From positions 496,001-560,000 of the forward strand of contig CM069448.1 of NCBI GenBank assembly GCA_035610835.1: a stretch of 64,000 bases of DNA, in the 5' to 3' direction. The stretch's first letter is position 1. Every line of letters begins with the position of its first letter. This document shows, piece by piece, positions 55,401-64,000 of the stretch. The stretch is from Ophiura sarsii. Taxonomy: Eukaryota; Echinodermata; Ophiuroidea; Amphilepidida; Ophiuridae. The position numbers were made by a program, and so were the translations under genes. The notes beneath the pieces were generated by a model. The model saw nothing but the letters and a program-made list of their open reading frames with translations, searched no databases and had not been told where the DNA came from.

Positions 55401-56365
55401 AGTTAGTAGATAGTTGATGAAGAGAGTTGGATAAGGTAATGTGGAGAGAGTGGGTGGAGGTGAGTGAGTGGAGGTGGAGAGTTGGTGGAGGTGATGTGGA
55501 GAGAGTTGGTGGAGGTGATGTGGAGAGAGTGGGTGGAGGTGATGTGGAGAGAGTGGATGGAGGTGATGTGGAGAGAGTTGTTGGAGGTGATTTGGAGAGA
55601 GTGGATGGAGGTGATGTGGAGAGAGTGGGTGGAGGTGATGTGGAGAAACTGGGTGGAGGTGATGTGGAGAGAGTTGGTGGAGGTGATGTGGAGAGAGTTG
55701 GTGGAGGTGAGGTGGAGAGAGTGAGCAGAGGTGATGTGGAGAGAGTGGTGGAGGTGATGTGGAGAGAGTGGGTGGAGGTGATGTGGAGAGAGTTGGTGGA
55801 GGTGATGTTGAGAGAGTTAGTGGAGGTCATCTGGAGATATTGGTGGAGGTGATGTGGAGAGTGTTAGTGGAGATAGTTGATGGAGAGAGTTGGATAAGGT
55901 GATGTGGAGAGAGTGGGTGGAGGTGAGTGAGTGGAGGTGGAGAGTTGGTGGAGGTGATGTGAAGAGAGTTGGTGGAGGTGATATGGAGAGAGTTGGTGGA
56001 GGTGAGTGGGTGGAGTTGGAGAGTTGGTGGAGGTGATGTGGAGAGAGTTGGTGTAGGTGATGTGATGTGGAGAGAGTTGGTGGAGGTGATGTGAAGAGAG
56101 TTGTTGGTGGAGGTGATGTGGAGAGAGTTGATGGAGGTGAGTGAGTGGAGTTGTAGAGTTGGTGGAGGTGATGTGGAGAGAGTTAGTGGAGGTGATGTTA
56201 AGAGAGTTGGTGGAGGTGATATGGAGAGAGTTGGTGGAGGTGAGTGGGTGGAGTTGGAGAGTGGGTGGAGGTGATGTGGAGAGAGAATTGGTGGAGGTGA
56301 TGTGGAGAGAGTTGGTGGAGGTGATGTGAAGAGAGTTGGTGGAGGTGATGGGGAGAGAGTTGGTG
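49419..56365 (+). repeat. 24-bp satellite, block 4, with higher-order structure
   Basis: The longest block (about 6.9 kb). The marker TAGATAGTTGATGRAGAGAG occurs at 50011, 51183, 51291, 52204, 54001, 54109, 55022 and 55407. Spacings of 108, 913 and 2818 bp recur (51183 to 54001, 51291 to 54109 and 52204 to 55022 are all 2818). Variants such as GGTGATTTGGAGAG and GGTGAGTGAGTGGAGG keep the same order in each large unit. The last 500 bp are more degenerate and end at GGTGCAG. Confidence -1.
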
Positions 56366-57709
56366 CAGTCGGGTGTGCAAAGTTCATCTTTAAAAGGCTT
56401 TAGTGTAGATAGATTAACATGGTCTAGAGTAACGGTAGACACGTCCGTCGCCACTGCTGTCATTTTGTTTATGTCGAGTCACGTGACCATTCCATTTCGA
56501 TATTATGCTTGGAATTTCTTCTTCACAGCGGGATACCGTCAGCTGCTGTGGATAAGAGTTACAGCAGATTTGGAATTAATCGGGGAATTAATGGTGGTAT
56601 AGCGCTTAGTCAGGGACTTTTTATATTTATTTACATCAAAATACACACAAATGTATACGATACAGAATAAGACCCTATATGGTACGGTCAAACCATTTCA
56701 AATGGGTAACCGGGCTGCACAGCTGCAACACTGTTAATGTCTGTCAAGTTGATTTGGTTTCTGACAACCTGTCGTTGAGAATGCGTTATTGGAACACCAC
56801 TTTTACAATCTTGGATTTTTTTTCATACAAAGTGCACTATTTTAACTTCTTCCAGAATGTGCAAACATGATTACAATTTGAGGTAAAAGTGAAAATAGAG
56901 CTTCAAAATCAGTTTAAGGTTTTCTAGAATAAGCTGTGTGTGCGAGTACCGCTGACTGCCGCACCACCAACGAATAGGCGTTATCCTAAACCCCGCGCAT
57001 GCGTTATACTCTTGTTATACACCAGGATGTAAACTAAAGCCGACGCCGTTTTACTAAACCCACGATAGCACAGAATATCCAATATTTGTGACATATGCGG
57101 AAACTAAATGGTACTCCCGTACAAATCATCTAAACCAGCTAATTATTGTTGAATAACCCCAACCATCAATACAAGGTAAATATAATTATATATTTTAAAA
57201 TACCGTATATACATGAATAATTGGTAACGCAAGTGGGAACTAATTGTTAAGTATAATATTTTCTGCGAGAATACACTCGGATTCATGATGAATGAAATTC
57301 ACTGTATAGTTCGGAAATTGTTTCAAATCGTCAATTTTCCAATTTTTCGGGATATATTCATATTGTATTTCATACCATTGGAAAGCAGATGTATTCTTCT
57401 TTCCAATGATACCTCATTCGTATCAATCACTAACTTGTTTCAGTGCTTAGCCACCTGCTTGAGAGCTTTGTGAATGTGTGGAGGTCTCATTTAATTACAT
57501 TGACTAATAGTAGGCCTATATATAGTCATGACAGTGTATAGAACCTGGGACTAACATGTTAGTCCCAGATAGAACTGATATCGGTCGCTGATCGCAACAT
57601 CTGTGTACTAGGCCATGAGTGACCGTGACCGACTCCAGTTCTAAGACAGTGTACTGTAGAGAGATGCTCTGTAGAATACTGAGCGCAAAATAGTGGTGAT
57701 TTTGGCACA
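56366..57709. other. intergenic, no gene seen
   Basis: Leaves the satellite with GTCGGGTGTGCAAAG. Mixed composition; short frames without homology. No repeat ends resolved. Confidence -1.
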
Positions 57710-57713
57710 TTAA

Positions 57714-57985
57714 CCCTAACACTTCCCCCCACTTTTTTCAGAATTTTTTCTTCAACGCGGAAAATCGACCAAAATATCCCCCCGATCCCCCCGGGATTTG
57801 ATCCAGGGACCTCTCGCACCACAGGTGAGGGATTCCACACTTCACCACGGCTGTCAAGCACAGTTCTGGGCAGTGTATTGCCCAGACTGTATGTATTGGG
57901 TCCATTTTTTCATCAAAAAACTTCCACGCCGGGTGGTACCAACGTGCCCAGTCGTGGTATTTTGGGGTATATGGTAGTGTTAGGG
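57714..57985. mobile_element. piggyBac-like MITE with tRNA-like core
   Basis: TTAA at 57710-57713 and 57986-57989. The ends CCCTAACACTTCC and, inverted, CCCTAACACTACC begin with CCCT as piggyBac ends do. On the minus strand the core reads GTGGTGAAGTGTGGAATCCC, then GAGAGGTCCCTGGATCAAAT and CCCGGG, with a tRNA B-box-like GGATCAAATCC. 272 bp, no transposase. Confidence -1.
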
Positions 57986-58168
57986 TTAAGATTGCCAAAC
58001 GTCCCCATTTTCTCAAGCAAGTGTGTCTATTCATAAGCACTGGTATAAGTGATTGCTACAAATGAGGTATCGTTGAAAAGAGGAACACATAAGCTTTTCA
58101 TTGATTTGAAACACGTTATGAATATACTTTAGGCTATATCATGAAATATACGAACAATCAACAATTAA

Positions 58169-58543
58169 AGGTATATTATGTGATATTTCCAGGGAACGCC
58201 CTCAACATCGAAAAAAAAATTGAAAACAGATTTTCTTGCAGATTTACATTTCTGATCATAAATCGTACATACATTCCAAGTTACAGGGCGATACGATTCT
58301 TAATTACTTCAAAATCATGGTTTTAGAGTGAAAATAAACTGTCGGATTTTCCGACAACTTATTTTTCTCTAGTCTAAATTCACTCTAAAACCATGATTTT
58401 GTGGTAATTAGGAATCGTGTCGCTCTGTAACTTGGAATATATTCATGATTTATGATCCGAAATGTAAATCTGCAAGAAAATCTACTTTCTAAAAAAAATC
58501 ATGAATAGAGGGCGCTCCCTGGAAAAGATCACATAATATGCCT
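58169..58543. mobile_element. TTAA-flanked foldback MITE, family B, second copy
   Basis: TTAA at 58165-58168 and 58544-58547. The ends are AGGTATATTATGTGAT and ATCACATAATATGCCT. The arms contain CAAGTTACAGGGCGATACGA and the inverse, and GAGGGCGCTCCCTGG. Related to 4222-4723. Confidence -1.
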
Positions 58544-58613
58544 TTAAAAATAATTCCAAACTTTTTGGAGCGCTTTATAAGAATGTTTAGTGCCATGTTT
58601 TGTAATACTATAC

Positions 58614-59200
58614 CAGGGCTCGCGTTCATGCGCGTCCTCACGTCCTAGGACCCCTTATTTTCTTGTTGGACGATAATGGACGCGTAAGTTTACATATTGA
58701 ACTTCACTAACGGGTCCCAATCAAAAATAAAGGGACCCCTAAATCTGACGATGTATGGACGTGGAAACCTTAAGACATTCTGAAAATTGTCAATCTCCAT
58801 CCTGTGCCTATACATTTTAAATTTATTAATGTCCGTAAAAGATAAATACAATGCAAATCCTGTATTTTTAAAAGTTGTTAAACACACTAAATTGCTTCCG
58901 AATTGCTTCCGCAAAAGTTTCAAGCGATTTCCAAAACATTCTATATATAAGTATCTTCTACTGATTACCATGGACACGACATAGGTATATGAGTTACATG
59001 ATCTTACGCTAGTGTGCGTACAATGTATTTGTGTTAGCGACTGTTTGTCTCTACAATTTTTTTTGACAATTTTCAAAGGCTCAAACTTCAGGACCCCTTA
59101 TATTTCTGGGGGACCCCTTAAATTTAGTTTTTGCAGTCCTTAAAGGGTCCTGAAAAATGCAAATGGGACTCCTCACATTTTTGAGCCAGTGCTACCCCTG
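58614..59200. mobile_element. hAT-type element, exact 8-bp target duplication
   Basis: TACTATAC at 58606-58613 and 59201-59208. The ends are CAGGGCTCGCGTTC and, inverted, CAGGGGTAGCACTGG. 587 bp. Internal GGACCCCTTA words recur four or five times. A 128-codon minus-strand frame (58690-59076) has no recognised domain. Confidence -1.
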
Positions 59201-59208
59201 TACTATAC

Positions 59209-60028
59209 TATAAATCGCACAATATCATGAGGCCGTTTTAGATCGTCAGATTTGCGATGTATTGTATTTCTTTTTAATGAGGAGCACCAACGATAGTTTT
59301 GTAGGTGTTTTTGTTGGTGTTTTTTAATTTTTATTCTGCCGGGGTCAATTATGGTCGAGCGTGTTACGCCAATACAACAATTTATTGTATTTGCCTAAAT
59401 TATGAATATGTCAGATTAGAAATTGTAGTGAGGTGAAATGCCATATAAATCACATGGTTCTTTTTTTCCAGACTGCAAATGGAATATGGAATATGGAATT
59501 TGGTATATTGTTTAATGGAAATTTGTCATCATAATGAAAGTGAAAACAGTTTGTGATTGATAGCATTGCTTATCTCCCGATTTTATCTAGTTGCATGTCA
59601 ATTTATAATTTTGGTTATTTTTGGTATATTTTGTGTCCTTGTGATTTGTAGTGTGATCCATGATTCCTTTCCTGGGAACGCAGTACCCGCGTTCCCGTGG
59701 ATTTCGTAGTCCTGACGCAAGTATTATTTCTAAAGGAATACGAAATGTTTCATAAGGCAAATGGAAGTTGATTATATTAGAACTACTTAAAGGGAACGGT
59801 CATGGTGAGGATTCTAACGAAAATTGAACAGCGCGCGGCGACTATTTGAATATAAACAAGTTGGACATTGGCGCAGTCTGTAATTGTTCTACGTATGTTT
59901 ACACGCAAACGGTATTGTGTGCGACTCTACAACAATCTCTTAACCCAATATGAACGGCGCGCTCAATCAACCATCCTTCATTTGATTGAACGCATTTTCT
60001 ATCGTATGATGTAAGTGATGTATTAGTT
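59209..60028. other. intergenic, no gene seen
   Basis: A small repeat ATGGAATATGGAATATGGAA at 59479-59498; otherwise no features resolved. Confidence -1.
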
Positions 60029-60530
60029 ATGCTGGTACAAAATCGTCGTCAGCGGTTCTCTTTTCCTCACCATGCGCTATTAAGTAACAGAACACAATAT
60101 GTATGTGGTGTTCCACAGGGATCTATATTGGGCCCACTCCCGGGCCCACTGCTTTTTATATTATATGTAAATGACATTAAGTATGCATCCAATGTTCTTG
60201 ATTTTATACTGTTTGCTGATGACACCACTATTACTTACTCGCACAAAGACATCAATAACAAAATAAATATAGTAAACGAAGAATTGAAAGAAGTTAGCAA
60301 TTGCTGTAAGGCCAACAAATTATCAGTAAATGCAAGCAAAACGAATTATATGATATTAGGTACACTTCATATGACAGCTACAAAAGCATGTGAAGATTTA
60401 AATGGTGTATTAAATGATACTTTGCTAGAAAGAGTAGAGTGTACCAACATTATTGGTGTATACTAATTGATGAATGCCTAACATGGAAAAATCATATTGA
60501 CAGTATCACGCAATATTGGTGTCACTGAAC
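60029..60530 (+). pseudogene. reverse transcriptase fragment (non-LTR)
   Basis: A 145-codon frame carries CGVPQGSILGPL, LLFILYVNDIKYASNVLDFI, LFADDTTITYSHKD and NKLSVNASKTNYMILG, i.e. the palm with the Asp pair of a CR1/Jockey-like RT. A 12-bp duplication (GGCCCACTCCC region, 60132-60153) makes GPLPGPLL. After 60466 the frame shifts (LIDECLTWKNHIDSIT follows in another frame). No fingers, no endonuclease, no tail; a dead fragment. Confidence -1.
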
Positions 60531-60590
60531 AAACTTAAATCCTGCACCCCTGACCACATACTACATATCTATATAATAATACGCTACTCT

Positions 60591-60622
60591 CTGTCTGTCT
60601 GTTTGTTTGTCTGTCTGTCTGT
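60591..60622 (+). repeat. CTGT microsatellite
   Basis: CTGTCTGT repeats with a GTTTGTTTGT interruption, directly before the 129-bp array. Confidence -1.
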
Positions 60623-60639
60623 GCGCGCTTTTTCGTCGC

Positions 60640-62165
60640 CTTCCCGGGGTCGGGCGGCGTTCAAACTCGGTGGGTGGGTGCAGCTCGGTCCCCGCAAGAG
60701 CAAGTTTGCATTCGCTAGAGCGTACGAGGTCAAAGGTCATCTAGGGGTCAACTTTTTGAAGTTGGTCGGATCGTGCTTAAACTCGGTGATCGCGATGCTC
60801 GATGCAAGGCGAGCGTGGCAAAAATAAAACGGTTGGCGTTTGTCGGGTCTTCCGGGGTCAAAGGTCGTCTAGGGGTCGAATTTTCAAAGTTTGTCCGATC
60901 GGGCTTAAACTCGGTGACGGGAAGCCCGGGTACGAGTCGAGCGTGGAAAAAATAAAACGGCTTTGCTTTTCTTGGGTCGTCCGGGGTCAAAGGTCGTCTA
61001 AGGGTCGAATGTTCAAAGTTTGTCCGATCGGGCTTAAACTCGGGGACGGGAAGCCCGAATGCGAGTCGAGCGTGGAAAAAATAAAACGGCCTTTGCTTTT
61101 CTTGGGTCGTCCGGGGTCAAAGGTCATCTATGGTTCGAATTTTTAAAGTTTGTCCGATCGGGCTTAAACTCGGTCGATGCGAGGCGAGCGTGGCAAAAAT
61201 AAAACGGGTTAGCGTTTGTCGGGTCTTCCGGGGTCAAAGGTCGTCTAGGGGTCGAATTTTCAAAGTTTGTCCGATCGGGTTTAAACTCGGTGACGGGAAG
61301 CCTGGGTACGAGTCGAGCGTGGAAAAAATAAAACGGCTTTGCTTTTCTTGGGTCGTCCGGGGTCACTAAGGTCATCTAAGGGTCGAATTTTCAAAGTTTG
61401 TCCGATCTGGCTTAAACTCGGTGACGGGAAGCCCGAATACGAGTCGGGCGTGGAAAAAATAAAACGGCTTTGCTTTTCTTGGGTCGTCCGGGGTCAAAGG
61501 TCGTCTAAGGGTCGAATTTTCAAAGTTTGTCCGATCGGGCTTAAACTCGGTGACGGGAAGCCCGAATACGAGTCGAGCGTGGAAAAAATAAAACGGCTTT
61601 GCTTTTCTTGGGTCGTCCGGGGTCAAAGGTCGTCTAAGGGTCGAATTTTCAAAGTTTGTCCGATCGGGCTTACACTCGGGGACGGGAAGCCCGAATGCGA
61701 GTCGAGCGTGGAAAAAATAAAACGCCTTTGCTTTTCTTGGGAAGTCCGGGGTCAAAGGTCATCTAGGGGTCGAATTTTTAAAGTTTGTCCGATCGGGCTT
61801 AAACTCGGTGATGAGAAACTCAGTGATCTGTTTGTTCGGTCCCCGCAAGAGCAAGTTCGCATTCGCTAGAGCATACGAGGTCAAAGGTCATCTAGAGGTT
61901 AACTTTTTGAAGTTGGTCGGATCGTGCTTAAATTCGGTGATCACAATGCTCGATGGTTAGCGTTTGTCTGGTCTTCCGGGGTCAAAGGTCATCTAGGGGT
62001 CGAATTTTCAAAGTTTGTCCAATCGGGCATTTAAAACTCGGTGATGGGAAGCCCGAATACGAGTCGAGCGTGGAAAAAATAAAACGGCTTTGCTTTTCTT
62101 GGGTCGTCCGGGGTCAAAGGTCGTCTAAGGGTCGAATTTTCAAAGTTTGTCCGATCGGGCTTTAT
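60640..62165 (+). repeat. 129-bp tandem array (43 codons per unit) with DR1 motifs
   Basis: Regular units start at 61481, 61610 and 61739 (GGGTCGTCCGGGGTCAAAGG); neighbouring units are similar with small indels, about 11-12 units in all. Two units are a different type (TCCCCGCAAGAGCAAGTT..., near 60689 and 61839). A period of 129 keeps + frames open (FKVCPIGLKLGDGKPEYESS) and minus frames too (PDDPRKAKPFYFFHARLV). I recognise no protein in either, so I treat it as a satellite. Nearly every unit holds RGGTCAAAGGTCR. Confidence -1.
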
Positions 62166-62169
62166 GCAT

Positions 62170-62266
62170 GCATTCTACAAACCACCAAAACCGAGAACCG
62201 ACAAACCCCGGTGACCGCCCAAACCCGAGAACCGACAAACCCCGGGTGACCGCCTAGTACTCTATA
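62170..62266 (+). repeat. short direct repeat next to the gap
   Basis: GAGAACCGACAAACCCCGG with GTGACCGCC occurs twice (62192-62219 and 62226-62255). It may be the start of another tandem array lost in the gap. Confidence -1.
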
Positions 62267-62366
62267 NNNNNNNNNNNNNNNNNNNNNNNNNNNNNNNNNN
62301 NNNNNNNNNNNNNNNNNNNNNNNNNNNNNNNNNNNNNNNNNNNNNNNNNNNNNNNNNNNNNNNNNN
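62267..62366. other. assembly gap (100 N)
   Basis: Exactly 100 unknown bases, placed between the end of the 129-bp array region and a long poly-G tract. The true distance across it is unknown. Confidence -1.
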
Positions 62367-62423
62367 CAATTTTTTGGCAGTCACCTCGTGATTTTCACGT
62401 AAGTGTGTGTGGGGGTGTGTGGT

Positions 62424-62460
<37 letters not shown>

Positions 62461-62474
62461 AGGGGGGGGGGGGG
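62424..62474. repeat. poly-G tract
   Basis: 36 G, AA, 13 G. Precedes a short repeat zone. Confidence -1.
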
Positions 62475-62478
62475 TAGG

Positions 62479-62596
62479 TTCAAAAAAATTCGCACGGTCA
62501 AAAAATTTCGCACAGTAAAAAATCGCAGTCCCAATATCGCACCGTCACAAAATCGCACCGTCACAAAATCGCACAGTAAAAAAGACAGCACAGTAA
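62479..62596 (+). repeat. short tandem repeats, TCGCACAGTCAAAAAAT type
   Basis: Six or seven degenerate units of about 16-19 bp, e.g. TTCGCACGGTCAAAAAA and TCGCACCGTCACAAAA. Similar units are at 31234-31262 inside the Tc1. Confidence -1.
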
Positions 62597-62599
62597 ACA

Positions 62600-63240
62600 A
62601 CTAATGGACAATTATGAGCGTTTTCATCATTTTTCTCTATAACATTTCCTTTTTCTACCAACCTGGTAGACTATATGTACAAATTTGCCCACTATTTGTC
62701 TATTATAACCCATCCACACACAAAAAATCCCCCGACTGGCAGTAGTTCCCCCCGACTGAGTAGAAGTTTCCCCCGACTGATTGACCAAACTGGGGGACCC
62801 TCCCCCCCCCCCCCCCCACCCCTTTGCGCACGCCACATGGCTATGGGGTAGTTTAACGTGCGATTTACTAAACTCACTTACACCAACTACATGCCTTGAA
62901 TGATTACTCAACCGTGCCCGGTGCAAGCTGACGTGCAAATCGCGTAGTCTTAAAATGTCACGTGCATTTGATGAATTCGGTCATCTATTGTAACCCATTT
63001 GAGCCACAATAAATTGAAAACCTGAACTAACGACCACTCTGGGGACAAGATTCGGAGAGTTTAAAAGCGGGTTTTGTCGTTTAAAAGATAAACTTGCGTT
63101 TAATTTAGACACAAGTTTAGTTAATCACGGTTGTAAGCTAAACCTGTGTTTAGTACGAGAATATACCGTATTATTCCTAAATTAATACTAAATGTTTCAT
63201 AAGGCAAATTTAAGTTGATTATATAACAACATGTATGTCT
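62600..63240. other. intergenic, no gene seen
   Basis: CCCCCGACTGA words repeat three times at 62728-62780, next to a 16-C tract (62802-62817). No gene recognised. Confidence -1.
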
Positions 63241-63243
63241 GTT

Positions 63244-63470
63244 TTAGAGCATGTGTAGTCTAGTGGATAGCACGCAATACTCACAATACAAAGGTTGTGA
63301 GTTCTAGCTCCGCGCGCTACGGCCAACATGTTGGTATCCTTGGGCAAGGTACTTAGTCTCGCCTCGTGGTTAGGAGGTCACGTAGAAATAGTGGTCCCGT
63401 GCATCGGAAGAGCTATACCCGAGCACGTTAAAAAGGTCACAGACTCCTTCGCAAAGAGTAGGGGATCATA
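63244..63470 (+). mobile_element. tRNA-derived SINE
   Basis: The head has A-box GTAGTCTAGTGGATAGC (63255 on) and B-box-like GAGTTCTAGCTCC (63299 on). The body has CTTGGGCAAGGTACTTAGTC, then CCGAGCACGTTAAAAAGGTC and AGAGTAGGGG. Its tail matches the fragment at 7640-7830. Transcription would be by RNA polymerase III. It is followed by a 34-G tract. Confidence -1.

Positions 63471-63504
<34 letters not shown>
63471..63504. repeat. poly-G tract, 34 bases
   Basis: An uninterrupted G run splitting GATCATA and GATCATC, so it seems inserted or expanded within SINE-related sequence. Confidence -1.
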
Positions 63505-63505
<1 letters not shown>

Positions 63506-63741
63506 TCATCCCGGGTCTGTATCTGTTCACACACCCCCACACATAATACATTCTTATACATACATCCACTAGGCGTGGCGCACCAAGGAGTAAACAAATA
63601 GCCAAGAAAGAATGATTGAAGCTATAAGCTGCTTCGATTGTTCCGTCCAAGGACGACCGATGATGATGATGTCTGTGTTTACATCTTTGCCAATAACAGA
63701 AGCCCTTTGTTTCAGAGTCCAATTTGAAACTTAACACATCC

Positions 63742-63855
63742 CCTTCCATTTGGGTTATTGAAATCCATACACGCCCTATATAACCCAGGACCTTAAAGAT
63801 TAGGGTTATGTCTTCCATAGGGGTGTATGGGTTTCAAATGGAATAACCCATTATC
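63742..63855. mobile_element. small foldback element
   Basis: TTCCATTTGGGTTATTGAAA and CCATACACGCCCTATATAAC return inverted as GTTATGTCTTCCATAGGGGT and GTATGGGTTTCAAATGGAAT. A 50-bp hairpin, non-coding. Confidence -1.
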
Positions 63856-64000
63856 TTAATAAGCTATAGATGAGGTGACCGTTGTTTACATTTAGGACGC
63901 CCTCTGTTGATTTGAGACAAAACACACCGGGCAAGAGTTCCTATAGTTTACATAGGCCAGATCAGGTTTTCTAACTAGATTGTGGTATCACAGCAAATTG

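Noticed and set aside
40031..56365. Many long open frames in the satellite, (VGGGDVER)n on + and His/Pro/Ser/Thr-rich on minus.
   Set aside because: The 24-bp period is a multiple of three, so frames stay open by construction, in several frames and on both strands. No start context, splice sites or domain.
57714..57730. CCCTAAC as telomeric repeat.
   Set aside because: A single occurrence at an element end, inverted at the other end; not a tandem telomere repeat.
58690..59076. 128-codon minus frame.
   Set aside because: Lies entirely within a hAT element bounded by an exact 8-bp duplication; no transposase signature.

Overview
This is a eukaryotic window: introns with GT/AG borders, scattered transposon remnants, satellite arrays and two 100-N scaffold gaps. 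It holds one clear host gene, a metazoan GDP-fucose protein O-fucosyltransferase 1 (POFUT1), in seven coding exons on the + strand (10382-23096; 385 residues when joined). Repeat content (Tc1, hAT, TTAA-flanked foldback elements, tRNA-derived SINEs, CR1/Jockey-type retrotransposons, long poly-G/C tracts) together with this POFUT1 suggests a marine invertebrate, perhaps a hemichordate, echinoderm or cephalochordate. That taxonomic guess is inference only.

Layout. 1-10.3 kb: intergenic DNA with a gap, foldback and TTAA-flanked elements and SINE debris. 10.4-23.1 kb: POFUT1, whose introns carry a 9-bp-TSD MITE, a 2.9-kb TA-flanked element with a recurring 18-bp motif (intron 2), a 1.1-kb TTAA-flanked element, a foldback element and a hAT MITE (intron 4), and a 64-bp tandem array copied from the exon 5/intron 5 border, so that about 15 identical donor sites lie in a row. 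23.1-29.4 kb: intergenic, with hAT and TTAA elements and a tRNA-like stretch. 29.4-32.2 kb: a dead Tc1 element with other elements nested in it. 32.3-37.2 kb: a near-perfect 2.44-kb tandem duplication, followed by a 0.7-kb foldback element.

40.0-56.4 kb: about 10 kb of a 24-bp, C-poor satellite with higher-order structure (108-, 913- and 2818-bp spacings), interrupted by four CR1/Jockey-like retrotransposon pieces. 57.7-59.2 kb: a piggyBac-like MITE with a tRNA-like core, a foldback MITE and a 587-bp hAT. 60.0-62.2 kb: a reverse transcriptase fragment followed by a 129-bp tandem array with many nuclear-receptor-like DR1 motifs. 62.3-64 kb: a gap, poly-G tracts and a tRNA-derived SINE.

Only POFUT1 looks like a working gene. 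It should act in the endoplasmic reticulum, adding O-fucose to EGF repeats of Notch-type proteins. Most other long reading frames come from repeats whose period is a multiple of three, or from dead transposons. The most unusual signals are the donor-site array in intron 5, the motif-studded element in intron 2, the hierarchical satellite with retrotransposons, and the DR1-bearing 129-bp array.
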